From DAOMNN01 sp050486545 (lineage in GTDB: Bacteria; Pseudomonadota; Gammaproteobacteria; Burkholderiales; Rhodocyclaceae): a stretch of 64,000 bases of DNA. Of this stretch, positions 35,438 to 44,015 are shown in pieces. The notes beneath the pieces were generated by a model. That model did no database searches and was not told the origin of the DNA. It saw only the letters and a program-made list of their open reading frames with translations. The position numbers were made by a program, and so were the translations under genes. The stretch spans positions 1 to 64,000 of the forward strand of contig JBJHDM010000005.1 of the NCBI GenBank assembly GCA_050486545.1. The letters run 5' to 3'. How positions within the stretch are numbered: the first letter of the stretch is position 1; each line of letters opens with the position of its first letter.

Positions 35438-37237
35438 ATGCGAACCCACTATTGCGGTCAGGTCACGGCCGCCGATCTTGACCGGACGGTCACCCTCTGC
35501 GGCTGGGTCCATCGCCGGCGCGATCACGGAGGCGTGATCTTCGTCGATCTGCGCGACCGGGAAGGCCTGGTGCAGGTCGTCTGCGACCCCGACCGACCCG
35601 ACATGTTCGGGATCGCGGAATCGATCCGCAACGAATTCGTCCTCCAGATCACCGGCGTGGTCCGCAGACGTCCGGCGGGCACCGAGAACCCGAACCTGAC
35701 CTCGGGCGAGATCGAGGTGCTCTGCCACGGGATCCAGGTCCTGAACCCGTCGGTCACGCCACCGTTCCAGCTCGACGACGAGAACCTGTCCGAGAACGTG
35801 CGCCTGACCCACCGGGTGATCGACCTGCGCCGCCCGCAGATGCAGAAGAACCTGATGCTGCGCTACAAGGTCGCGATGGCCTTTCGGCGATTCCTCGACG
35901 CGAACGGCTTCATCGACGTCGAAACCCCGATGCTGACCAAGAGCACGCCGGAGGGCGCTCGCGACTACCTGGTGCCCTCGCGCGTGCACCCCGGGCAGTT
36001 CTTCGCGCTGCCCCAGTCTCCGCAACTGTTCAAGCAGTTGCTGATGGTGTCCGGCTTCGATCGCTATTACCAGATCACCAAGTGCTTTCGCGACGAAGAC
36101 CTGCGTGCCGACCGCCAGCCCGAATTCACCCAGATCGACCTCGAAACCTCGTTCATGAACGAAGGCGAGATCACCGGACTGGTGGAGGAAATGGTGCGGG
36201 TCGTGTTTCGCGAGTGCCTGGACGTCGAACTGCCCACGCCCTTCCCCCGCATGAGCTACGCCGAGGCGATGCGGCGCTACGGCTCGGACAAACCCGACCT
36301 GCGCGTGACGCTCGAACTGACCGAAGTCACCGACGCGGTACGCGACGTCGCCTTCAAGGTCTTCAGCGGCCCGGCCACCAGCGGAGGGCGCGTCGCGGCC
36401 CTGCGCGTGCCCGGCGGCGCGGCCCTGACTCGCGGCGAGATCGACGAGTACACGAAATTCGTGGGAATCTACGGCGCCCGCGGACTGGCGTACATCAAGG
36501 TCAACGACGCCAGCCAGCCCAACGAACACGGTCTGCAGTCCCCGATCGTGAAGAATCTGCACGAACAGGCCCTGCGGACCCTCCTCGAACGCACCGGCGC
36601 GCGCGACGGCGACCTGATCTTCTTCGGTGCCGACAAGGCCTCGATCGTCAATGACGCACTGGGCGCGCTGCGCGTCAAGCTCGGCCACGAGAAGGGTTAC
36701 CTGACCGGAGAAGCCTGGACTCCCGTGTGGGTCGTCGACTTCCCGATGTTCGAGTACGACGAGGAAGACAAGCGCTGGACCGCCTGCCATCACCCGTTCA
36801 CCTCACCCAAGGACGACCACGTCGACCTCCTCGAAACGGATCCGGGCGCATGCCTGGCCAAGGCCTACGACCTGGCGCTCAACGGCTGGGAGATCGGCGG
36901 CGGATCCGTGCGTATCCATCGTGCCGACGTTCAGAGCCGGGTCTTCAGTGCGCTCAACATCGGCGAAGCGGAAGCGCAGGCCAAGTTCGGATTCCTGCTC
37001 GATGCACTGCGCTACGGCGCTCCGCCGCACGGCGGGCTTGCCTTCGGCCTCGACCGCATCGTGACGCTGATGACCGGGGCCGAGTCGATCCGCGACGTCA
37101 TCGCCTTTCCCAAGACCCAGCGAGCGCAGTGCCTGCTCACCGACGCACCGGGCGACGTCGACGAACGCCAGCTGCGGGAATTGCACATCCGCCTGCGCCA
37201 GAAGGTCGAGACCCAGGTCGAGGTCGGCCGCAGCTAG
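35438..37237 (+). CDS. aspS: Aspartyl-tRNA synthetase
   Basis: A 599-residue class IIb synthetase of bacterial type. The N-terminal OB-fold anticodon-binding domain (VTLCGWVHRRRDHGGVIFVDLRD) is followed by the class II core with FRDEDLRADRQPEFTQID (motif 2) and GLAFGLDRIV (motif 3), with the bacterial GAD insertion between. It charges tRNA-Asp, and possibly tRNA-Asn where gatCAB is used. It ends before a clear terminator at 37268-37294. Confidence 0.97.
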   Translation: MRTHYCGQVTAADLDRTVTLCGWVHRRRDHGGVIFVDLRDREGLVQVVCDPDRPDMFGIAESIRNEFVLQITGVVRRRPAGTENPNLTSGEIEVLCHGIQVLNPSVTPPFQLDDENLSENVRLTHRVIDLRRPQMQKNLMLRYKVAMAFRRFLDANGFIDVETPMLTKSTPEGARDYLVPSRVHPGQFFALPQSPQLFKQLLMVSGFDRYYQITKCFRDEDLRADRQPEFTQIDLETSFMNEGEITGLVEEMVRVVFRECLDVELPTPFPRMSYAEAMRRYGSDKPDLRVTLELTEVTDAVRDVAFKVFSGPATSGGRVAALRVPGGAALTRGEIDEYTKFVGIYGARGLAYIKVNDASQPNEHGLQSPIVKNLHEQALRTLLERTGARDGDLIFFGADKASIVNDALGALRVKLGHEKGYLTGEAWTPVWVVDFPMFEYDEEDKRWTACHHPFTSPKDDHVDLLETDPGACLAKAYDLALNGWEIGGGSVRIHRADVQSRVFSALNIGEAEAQAKFGFLLDALRYGAPPHGGLAFGLDRIVTLMTGAESIRDVIAFPKTQRAQCLLTDAPGDVDERQLRELHIRLRQKVETQVEVGRS

Positions 37238-37267
37238 ACCCTATTCCCGGAAACGCCAATCGAAACG

Positions 37268-37294
37268 GGCGGGCCGGAGGGTCCGCCTTTTTTT
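37268..37294 (+). terminator. Terminator of aspS
   Basis: GGCGGGCC pairs with GGTCCGCC (one G-T pair) around a 4-base loop and is followed by seven T residues. It separates aspS from the receiver-TPR gene. Confidence 0.9.
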
Positions 37295-37390
37295 GCCCCC
37301 GGGAACGGCATGGACTTCAGAATCGTCCAGCCATGCCGTAAGCTTTCGGACAAGACTCGTTTCTCGTTTCGGACTCGCAAGCAGCACACC

Positions 37391-39055
37391 ATGGTCTCTC
37401 TGGACAAGCTCTCCGTACTCGTCGTCGAAGCCAACCAGGGCATGCGTGCCCAGTTGCGCACGATGCTGGACGGCTTCCAGATCACCGGCGTTCAGTTTGC
37501 CGCTTCGGCGGGCGCGGCGATCCGCAAGCTGCGCGAACAGCGCTACGACGTGATCCTGTGCGAACACAATCTGGGAGAAGGGCAGGACGGTCAGCACCTG
37601 CTCGAAGATCTGCGCAGCAAGAAGATCATCCCGCTCGACACGCTGTTCATCATGATTTCAAGCGAACGCAACTACGAGCGCGTGGTCGGCGCGGCCGAAC
37701 TGGCTCCGAACGACTACATTCTCAAGCCCTTGACCCCGGGCACGCTGCAGGAACGACTCGAACGGGCGGTCGCCAAGCGGGAGATCTTCCGGCGCGCGCA
37801 CCGGATGATCGAGGCCGGCGATCTGCAGTCGGCCATCGACCATTGCGTGGCGGCCGAACCGGACCATCCGGCCCACAAGGTCGATTTCATGCGCCTGCGC
37901 GCCGAACTGCATGCCGAACAGGGGCAGTCGGCACAGTCCGAGGCGATCTATCGGCGAATCCTCGAGATCAAGCCGGCCCCCTGGGCCCGCCTGGGCCTGG
38001 CACGAATGCTCTTCGCCCAGAGGCGCCTTGACGAGGCCCAGGCCCTGCTCGAAGCGCTGGTGTCCGAGAGCGGCTACTACCTCGATGCCTACGACTGGCT
38101 GGCGCGCGTGCGTGCCGAAGCCAGCCATGCGCAGGAAGCCCGCGACGTAATGGCGAGTGCCGTGAAACTCTCCCCGCACCGGCTCGGTCGACTGCGCGAG
38201 TTCGGCGACCTGTCGATCAAGGCGGGAGACTACCAGGGGGCCGAACAGGCCTTGCAGGAAGTCGTGCGCAAGGGGAAGTTCTCCGAGTTCCGCGATCCGG
38301 AAGACCACGTCCGTCTGCTCAAGGCCCAACTCATGCAGCACCGCTTCGCGGAGGCCGAAGCGACGATCCAGGATCTCGACAAGACCATGGGCGGATCCAG
38401 CGGCGCGCCGATCTGCAGCGCACTCGCGCGTGGCCTGCTCCACCAATGCACCGGCGACCGTGACAGCGCCCGGAAGGACCTGGCACAAGCGGTGAAGTCG
38501 GCACGCGACAACCCGGAGCTTCCGCTGAGTCTGAAGCAGGAACTGGTGAAGGCCTGCCTGGACAACCAGATGGAGTCGGAAACCGGTGAACTCGTCGGCG
38601 ACATCCTTCGTCACGCGGATGACGAGTCGACGATCGAGAGCACGCGTTCGCTGTTGAGGGAGCGTGGCCGCCTGGATCTATCAGAACGGGTCGAGGAGCG
38701 CCTGCACACCGAGGTCAAGGGCTACATCGCAAACGGCGCGCAGAAGGCGCAGGCGGGGGATTTCGACGGCGCGGTCAGCGAGATGATGACCGCCGTGCGG
38801 CGGATGCCGGGTAACCCGCACGTCCTGTTCAACGCCGCACTGGCCCTGTTGCGCCACATCGAACACAACGGCTGGAACGAACGCTTCGCCGCGCAGGCGC
38901 GTACGCTCATCACCCGTACGCGCAAGCTCGATCCGAACAATCCGCGGCTCGAGGCCATCACCCAGTTCATGCAGAACCTGGTCCGCAAGTACGGCATCCG
39001 CGCAAACGCCACGCTGCCAAGCGCCCACTCCGCCCGCAGCCCGTTCCCGGGCTGA
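37391..39055 (+). CDS. Receiver-like domain fused to TPR repeats (probable pseudo-receiver)
   Basis: A 554-residue soluble protein. Residues 8-125 fold like a response-regulator receiver: LSVLVVEAN at the first strand, YDVILCEHNL at the third and NDYILKPLTPG with the conserved Lys. The acidic pair is replaced by E13-A14, and the phospho-acceptor Asp by E58, so normal phosphorylation is unlikely. The remainder, about 130-540, is a series of tetratricopeptide-type helical pairs (for example SAIDHCVAAEPDHPAHK, QSEAIYRRILEIKPAPWARL and GDFDGAVSEMMTAVRRMPGNP). It may be a scaffold or adaptor. The ATG at 37391 directly precedes the domain. It is not clearly in an operon. Confidence 0.85.
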   Translation: MVSLDKLSVLVVEANQGMRAQLRTMLDGFQITGVQFAASAGAAIRKLREQRYDVILCEHNLGEGQDGQHLLEDLRSKKIIPLDTLFIMISSERNYERVVGAAELAPNDYILKPLTPGTLQERLERAVAKREIFRRAHRMIEAGDLQSAIDHCVAAEPDHPAHKVDFMRLRAELHAEQGQSAQSEAIYRRILEIKPAPWARLGLARMLFAQRRLDEAQALLEALVSESGYYLDAYDWLARVRAEASHAQEARDVMASAVKLSPHRLGRLREFGDLSIKAGDYQGAEQALQEVVRKGKFSEFRDPEDHVRLLKAQLMQHRFAEAEATIQDLDKTMGGSSGAPICSALARGLLHQCTGDRDSARKDLAQAVKSARDNPELPLSLKQELVKACLDNQMESETGELVGDILRHADDESTIESTRSLLRERGRLDLSERVEERLHTEVKGYIANGAQKAQAGDFDGAVSEMMTAVRRMPGNPHVLFNAALALLRHIEHNGWNERFAAQARTLITRTRKLDPNNPRLEAITQFMQNLVRKYGIRANATLPSAHSARSPFPG

Positions 39056-39068
39056 GCCGAACGCCCCG

Positions 39069-39461
39069 ATGAAACGCATGATCTACCGCCTCGCATTCCT
39101 CCTGGCGGTCGCCGTGCTGGCCTTCCAGCAAGGCTGCGCACCCGAGGACCTGCTTCCGACCCCCAAGTCGGCCACCGCACCGGTCAACGAGTACGGATTA
39201 CCGCCCGAGGCGGTCGAAACCCTTGCGCTGATTCGCCAGGGCGGACCCTTCCGCTACCGGCAGGATGGAACGGTCTTCCAGAATCGGGAGGGCCTGCTGC
39301 CGCAACGGCCGCGCGGCTACTATCGCGAATACACCGTCCCCACCCCGGGGGCGCAGGACCGCGGGGCGCGCCGGTTCGTGACCGGCGGCGACCCGCCGGA
39401 AGTCTTCTACTACACCGAAGACCATTATCGGAGTTTCCGTAGGATCGAGCCGAAACCGTGA
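39069..39461 (+). CDS. Exported guanyl-specific ribonuclease, barnase/RNase Sa family
   Basis: A 130-residue secreted protein. A signal peptide spans about residues 1-22; C23 after QQG could be lipidated, but the lipobox is atypical. The mature domain (45-125) matches microbial N1/T1-type ribonucleases: FRYRQDGTVFQNREG, GYYREYTVPTPG and DHYRSF. Catalytic residues are placed at E87, R102 and H119, all present, so the enzyme should be active outside the cytoplasm. The gene overlaps the following barstar gene (GTGA), the arrangement of a toxin and its immunity protein. Confidence 0.87.
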   Translation: MKRMIYRLAFLLAVAVLAFQQGCAPEDLLPTPKSATAPVNEYGLPPEAVETLALIRQGGPFRYRQDGTVFQNREGLLPQRPRGYYREYTVPTPGAQDRGARRFVTGGDPPEVFYYTEDHYRSFRRIEPKP

Positions 39462-39910
39462 AAACCCTTCCCCGCGCCGAATCCGGCATCCTGGAATCGA
39501 ACCGGCGGGGCGGTCTCTACCGCCTGGCGTCCGGCGCACTTCCCGGTCTCGAGCGCTCCAGCAACGAGCTCGGACTGTTCCTCGCGAAAGTCGATCTCCG
39601 CACGTGCGACGGCAAGGCCGCCCTGCTCGACCGCATCGCCACGGCCCTGCACTTCCCGGAATGGTTCGGCCACAACTGGGATGCCCTGGCCGATTGCCTC
39701 GACGACCTCGGCTGGCTTGCCGAACCGGGCTGCGTGCTCGTCCTGGAAGCTGCGGAGGCGTTCGAACGCCGGGCACCGACCGATTTCTTCATCGCGGCCG
39801 AGATCCTGGAGGCCACGGCGGCAGACGCCGGCAGGAAGCGCGGCACGCCGTTGTGGGTGCTGTTCGGCAGCGACGATGCACCGCACGATCCCGAACCGCC
39901 CACAGGATGA
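39458..39910 (+). CDS. Barstar family ribonuclease inhibitor
   Basis: A 150-residue cytoplasmic protein with the barstar fold. The core motif FPEWFGHNWDALADCLDDL corresponds to the barnase-binding helix of barstar with its conserved Asp, Trp and Asp residues. It should neutralise the ribonuclease encoded just before it, protecting the producer from enzyme that fails to be exported. It starts with GTG overlapping the ribonuclease stop codon and ends in an ATGA overlap with nudB. It is longer than classic barstar (about 90 residues) by an N-terminal extension of about 45. Confidence 0.88.
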   Translation: MKTLPRAESGILESNRRGGLYRLASGALPGLERSSNELGLFLAKVDLRTCDGKAALLDRIATALHFPEWFGHNWDALADCLDDLGWLAEPGCVLVLEAAEAFERRAPTDFFIAAEILEATAADAGRKRGTPLWVLFGSDDAPHDPEPPTG

Positions 39911-40350
39911 GCAGACAGGCTTCGTTGTTCAAGCGCCCCGAATCGGTGCTGGTGGTGATCCACACGCCGGCGTGCGAGATCCTGCTATTGGAGCGTGTCC
40001 ACCCCAGAGGTTTCTGGCAGTCCGTGACGGGCAGCCTGGAAGCGGGGGAACGCCCTTTTCAGGCCGCGTTGCGCGAAGTCGCCGAAGAAACCGGCATGTC
40101 GATCCGTCCCGAACAGCTACGGGACTGGCACCATACCAATCGCTTCAGGATCCTGCCCGAATGGCGGGCACGCTATGCACCCGAGGTCACGCACAACACC
40201 GAACACGTCTTCAGCCTGTGCGTGCCGGCCCCCTTTCCGGCCCGCCTGTCCCCGGACGAGCATGCCGACCAGGTGTGGCTCCCACGCGAGCAGGCGATCG
40301 AGCGTGCCAGTTCCTGGACCAATCGCGCGGCCATCTTGCAGGCGTGTTGA
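39907..40350 (+). CDS. nudB: Dihydroneopterin triphosphate diphosphatase
   Basis: A 147-residue Nudix hydrolase. The Nudix box is complete: GSLEAGERPFQAALREVAEE followed by TGM. The FWQSVTGS segment and the C-terminal HVFSLCVPAPFP region fit NudB, which removes pyrophosphate from dihydroneopterin triphosphate in folate synthesis. nudB usually follows aspS closely in this lineage; here three genes intervene. Its ATG lies in the stop codon of the barstar gene. Confidence 0.88.
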   Translation: MSRQASLFKRPESVLVVIHTPACEILLLERVHPRGFWQSVTGSLEAGERPFQAALREVAEETGMSIRPEQLRDWHHTNRFRILPEWRARYAPEVTHNTEHVFSLCVPAPFPARLSPDEHADQVWLPREQAIERASSWTNRAAILQAC

Positions 40351-40380
40351 TACGCCCCCACGACTTTCGACCCCCGCGGA

Positions 40381-41724
40381 TCAGATCACCGGCTTGAGCG
40401 AATCCGCCCGGCCCACGGCGTAATACATCAAGCCGGCGGCCTTCACGAGCTTCGGGTCGAAAAGGTTGCGTCCATCCACGATCACCGGGTGGGCGAGGCG
40501 TCGCTTGAGCGCCTTGAAATCCACCGTGCGGAACTGCTTCCATTCGGTGCAGACCACCAGCGCATCGGCCCCGTCCGCCGCGTCATCCTGATGCTCCACC
40601 AGCACGAGGTCGTCACGCTCGCCGTAGATGCGCGCCGTCTCCTGCATGGCCTCGGGATCATAGGCGCGCACCCGGGCGCCGGCGGCCCACAGGGCTTCCA
40701 TCAGCACCCGGCTCGGCGCTTCGCGCATGTCGTCGGTGTCGGGCTTGAACGACAGGCCCCAGATCGCAACGGTCCGGCCCTGCAGGTCGCCGTCGAAGGC
40801 CTGTTCGAGCTTGGCGAACAGCGTCCGCTTCTGGCGATGGTTGACCGCCTCCACCGCATGAAGCAATTGGGGCTCGTAGCCGACTTCGACCGCAGTGCGG
40901 GCCAGCGCCTGGACATCCTTCGGAAAGCACGATCCGCCGTAGCCGCAGCCCGGATAGATGAACTGGTACCCGATCCGCGGGTCCGAACCGATCCCGAGAC
41001 GCACCTGCTCGATATCCGCCCCGAGGCGCTCGGCAAGGTTCGCGATCTCGTTCATGAAGCTGATCTTGGTCGCAAGCATCGCGTTGGCCGCGTACTTGGT
41101 CAGCTCGGCGGCGCGAATATCCATGAACATCAGCTTGTCGTGGTTGCGGCTGTAGGGCGCATAGCACTCGCGCATGCGTGACCGCACCGCCTCGGAGTCC
41201 GTCCCGACGACGATGCGCGCGCTCTTCGTGAAATCCTCGATGGCCGCGCCTTCCTTGAGAAACTCCGGGTTCGAGCACACGTCGAACGGCACTTCCACGC
41301 CGCGCGCCGCGAGCGCTTCGGTCACCGTGGCCTTCACGCGGTCGGCGGTCCCCACCGGCACGGTCGACTTGTCGACGATCACCTTGTAGTCATCCATGTA
41401 CGTGCCGATCGTACGCGCCACCGCAAGCACGTACTGCAGATCGGCCGAACCGTCCTCGTCCGGCGGCGTACCGACCGCGATGAACTGCAGCTCCCCGAAC
41501 GACACCCCTTCCGCGGCATCGGTCGTGAATCGCAGGCGGCCCTCGGAGAAATTGCGTCGAACCATCGGCTCGAGCCCAGGTTCGTAGATCGGAAGGATGC
41601 CGTTACGCAGCCCATCGATCTTGCCGGCATCGACATCGACGCACGTCACGTGATGTCCAACGTCCGCAAGGCAGGTCCCGGTCACGAGGCCGACGTAACC
41701 GGTCCCGAAAATCGTGATGTTCAT
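40381..41724 (-). CDS. ugd: UDP-glucose 6-dehydrogenase
   Basis: A 447-residue NAD-dependent enzyme of the UDP-glucose/GDP-mannose dehydrogenase family. The Rossmann motif GTGYVGLVTG is at residues 7-16 and the catalytic cysteine C266 lies in GCGYGGSCFPKD. SNPEFLKEGAA and the LSFKPDTDDMREAPS segment complete the signature. It makes UDP-glucuronate for polysaccharides, consistent with the glycan locus to the right. It is divergent from the secreted beta-helix gene. Confidence 0.95.
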   Translation of the reverse strand: MNITIFGTGYVGLVTGTCLADVGHHVTCVDVDAGKIDGLRNGILPIYEPGLEPMVRRNFSEGRLRFTTDAAEGVSFGELQFIAVGTPPDEDGSADLQYVLAVARTIGTYMDDYKVIVDKSTVPVGTADRVKATVTEALAARGVEVPFDVCSNPEFLKEGAAIEDFTKSARIVVGTDSEAVRSRMRECYAPYSRNHDKLMFMDIRAAELTKYAANAMLATKISFMNEIANLAERLGADIEQVRLGIGSDPRIGYQFIYPGCGYGGSCFPKDVQALARTAVEVGYEPQLLHAVEAVNHRQKRTLFAKLEQAFDGDLQGRTVAIWGLSFKPDTDDMREAPSRVLMEALWAAGARVRAYDPEAMQETARIYGERDDLVLVEHQDDAADGADALVVCTEWKQFRTVDFKALKRRLAHPVIVDGRNLFDPKLVKAAGLMYYAVGRADSLKPVI

Positions 41725-41854
41725 GCAGCGCCTTTCTCATTCAATCGACCCAGCCATGAATCGTATCATCATCACCGGCACGGCCCCTTGCGTTCTTGCC
41801 CCCCGGCACGATCCAGCCCAGAATGGGCGGATTGGAACCCGTCCCGCGGAAACC

Positions 41855-43006
41855 GTGTTTCGCGCCGTCCTCGCTCTGAGCGTACTCCAGACCGCCGCGC
41901 CCCTTCTGGCTGCGACCCTCGTCGTCGGCCCGAACGAACCGTTGTCCCGGATCTCCGACGCCGCGCGCATCGCCACCGACGGCGATACCGTCCTCATCCT
42001 GCCGGGAGAGTACCGCGGCGACGTCGCCGTATGGACCCAGAAATCCCTGACCATTCGCGCCGCCGGCGACCGCCCCATCCTCGTCGCGGACGGCGAGATC
42101 GCCGAGGGGAAGGCCATCTGGGTGATCCGTGACGGCGACTTCCTCATCGAGAACATCGAGTTTCGCGGCGCCCGGGCACCGGCCGGAAACGGCGCTGGAA
42201 TCCGCTTCGAACGCGGGCGGCTCGAAGTCCGCGACAGTGTATTCGTCGACAATCAGAACGGCATCCTCACCGCCAATTTTGCCGACTCCGAACTGATCGT
42301 GCGCAACACGCTGTTCGCCGACGCGCCACGCCCCAACCAATCACTGCCGCATCTGCTCTACGTCGGCAAGATCGCCCGCTTCGAGCTGACGGGCAGCCAC
42401 TTTCGCAACGGATTCGAGGGCCACCTCGTGAAATCGCGTGCCCGGCAGAACGAGATCCGCTACAACCTGATCTACGACGGCCCCGACGGCGGCGCCTCGT
42501 ACGAGCTGGAGTTCCCCAACGGTGGGGTGGCACGCATTGTAGGCAACGTCATCGGCCAGAGCGAAGCGACGCAAAATCCGATCGTCATTTCCTATGGCGC
42601 CGAGGGCCAGGTGTGGGCGGAGAACCGGCTGCAGCTGGCCCACAACACCCTCGTCAGCGACGGGTTGCGCGCGGCCAGGTTCCTGCAGGTCTGGGACCAG
42701 TGGTTCGCCGACGGGGTCGAGGTCGAAGCGTTCAACAACCTCACCGTCGGCCTGGGGGCCTTCACGCTCGGCACCACTGGTAGATTTAGCGGCAACTTTC
42801 CACTGCCTCCGGGATTGCTCGACAGCGACTTGCTCGATTTCACGCTCGGCCCGCGCTCGATGTTACGCGGGCGCGTCAGTGCGATCGACTCCCAGGATCC
42901 GTTGCGCCCGACGTCCGAATTCACCTTGCCGGCGGGGACGATTCCGCTCGTTCCGCCCGCCGAGTGGGCGCCGGGCGCATTCCAGTCGCACGGCACGACA
43001 CGCTGA
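41855..43006 (+). CDS. Secreted right-handed beta-helix-like protein
   Basis: About 383 residues with a signal peptide (FRAVLALSVLQTAAPLLAA) when read from GTG 41855. The mature part has repeating short strands with GI/N turns (LIENIEFRGARAP, LEVRDSVFVDNQNGILT, LIVRNTLFADA), typical of parallel beta-helix proteins that bind or cleave polysaccharides. No catalytic residues can be assigned. An ATG at 41756 would add 33 residues whose third codon positions are much less GC-rich than the rest, so I prefer the GTG. Its position beside ugd suggests polysaccharide export or modification. Confidence 0.75.
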   Translation: MFRAVLALSVLQTAAPLLAATLVVGPNEPLSRISDAARIATDGDTVLILPGEYRGDVAVWTQKSLTIRAAGDRPILVADGEIAEGKAIWVIRDGDFLIENIEFRGARAPAGNGAGIRFERGRLEVRDSVFVDNQNGILTANFADSELIVRNTLFADAPRPNQSLPHLLYVGKIARFELTGSHFRNGFEGHLVKSRARQNEIRYNLIYDGPDGGASYELEFPNGGVARIVGNVIGQSEATQNPIVISYGAEGQVWAENRLQLAHNTLVSDGLRAARFLQVWDQWFADGVEVEAFNNLTVGLGAFTLGTTGRFSGNFPLPPGLLDSDLLDFTLGPRSMLRGRVSAIDSQDPLRPTSEFTLPAGTIPLVPPAEWAPGAFQSHGTTR

Positions 43007-43024
43007 GGCCGCTGCGGGTAGAAT
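43000..43024 (+). promoter_or_regulatory. Possible promoter of argB (-10 box)
   Basis: TAGAAT at 43019-43024 lies 27 bases before the argB ATG. ACGACA at 42995-43000, 18 bases upstream, is a partial -35 match. An AAAGGA ribosome-binding site follows. Confidence 0.45.
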
Positions 43025-43051
43025 TCCGCGATCGAAACAAAGGAACGCCGT

Positions 43052-43963
43052 ATGCCCAACACTCCCGACCCCGTCGGCATCGCCGACCTCTCTCCCGCGC
43101 TCAAGGCCGAGATCCTTGCCGAAGCGCTTCCCTACATCAAGCGTTTCTTCGACAAGACCATCGTGATCAAGTACGGCGGTAACGCGATGACCGATCCGAA
43201 GCTCAAGGACTGCTTCGCCCGTGACGTCGTGCTGCTCAAGCTGGTCGGGCTGAACCCGGTCGTCGTTCACGGCGGCGGCCCCCAGATCGAAACGCTGCTC
43301 TCGCGCGTCGGCAAGAAGGGCGAGTTCGTGCAGGGCATGCGCGTGACCGATGCCGAAACCATGGAAGTGGTGGAAATGGTCCTGGGCGGGCAGGTCAACA
43401 AGGAGATCGTGAACCTGATCAACCAGCACGGCGGCAAGGCCGTGGGCCTGACCGGGAAGGACGCCAACTTCATCCGCGCGAAGAAGCTGATGATGCAGAA
43501 GAAGGACGCGCCTCCGGGCGATGTCGTCGACGTCGGCCAGGTCGGCCAGATCACGAGCATCGATCCGAGCCTCATCGCGTTTCTCGACCAGGGCGACTTC
43601 ATTCCCGTCATCGCCCCGATCGGGGTCGGAGAGGGCGGGGAGACCTACAACATCAACGCCGACGTGGTCGCCGGCAAGCTGGCCGAGATCCTCAAGGCCG
43701 AAAAGCTCGTGCTGCTCACGAACACTCCGGGCGTCCTCGACAAGTCCGGCAAGCTATTGACCGGGCTCACCCCGCGCGACATCGACGAGATGGTCGAGGA
43801 CGGGACGCTGTCCGGCGGCATGCTGCCCAAGATCGGCTCGGCGCTCGACGCTGCACGCAGCGGCGTCAAGTCCGTGCACATCATCGACGGGCGCGTCGAG
43901 CACTGCCTGCTGCTCGAAATCCTCACCGATCACGGCGTCGGCACGATGATCAACAGCAAGTAA
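43052..43963 (+). CDS. argB: Acetylglutamate kinase
   Basis: A 303-residue amino-acid kinase. It shows TIVIKYGGNAM, VVVHGGGPQI and the GKDANFIRAKK and INADVVAGKLAEIL segments of ArgB. It phosphorylates N-acetylglutamate in arginine biosynthesis. The N-terminal helix (SPALKAEILAEALPYIKRF) is the type seen in hexameric, arginine-inhibited enzymes. It stands alone and ends before a strong hairpin. Confidence 0.96.
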   Translation: MPNTPDPVGIADLSPALKAEILAEALPYIKRFFDKTIVIKYGGNAMTDPKLKDCFARDVVLLKLVGLNPVVVHGGGPQIETLLSRVGKKGEFVQGMRVTDAETMEVVEMVLGGQVNKEIVNLINQHGGKAVGLTGKDANFIRAKKLMMQKKDAPPGDVVDVGQVGQITSIDPSLIAFLDQGDFIPVIAPIGVGEGGETYNINADVVAGKLAEILKAEKLVLLTNTPGVLDKSGKLLTGLTPRDIDEMVEDGTLSGGMLPKIGSALDAARSGVKSVHIIDGRVEHCLLLEILTDHGVGTMINSK

Positions 43964-43968
43964 ACGAC

Positions 43969-43993
43969 GGAGGCCGCCCGACGGGCGGCCTCC
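43969..43993. terminator. Bidirectional hairpin between argB and trpB
   Basis: GGAGGCCGCCC pairs perfectly with GGGCGGCCTCC around a 3-base loop. It stands between convergent genes. No T-run follows on either strand, so termination efficiency is uncertain. Confidence 0.6.
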
Positions 43994-44015
43994 GCAACCC
44001 CGTTGCCGACAGGAC

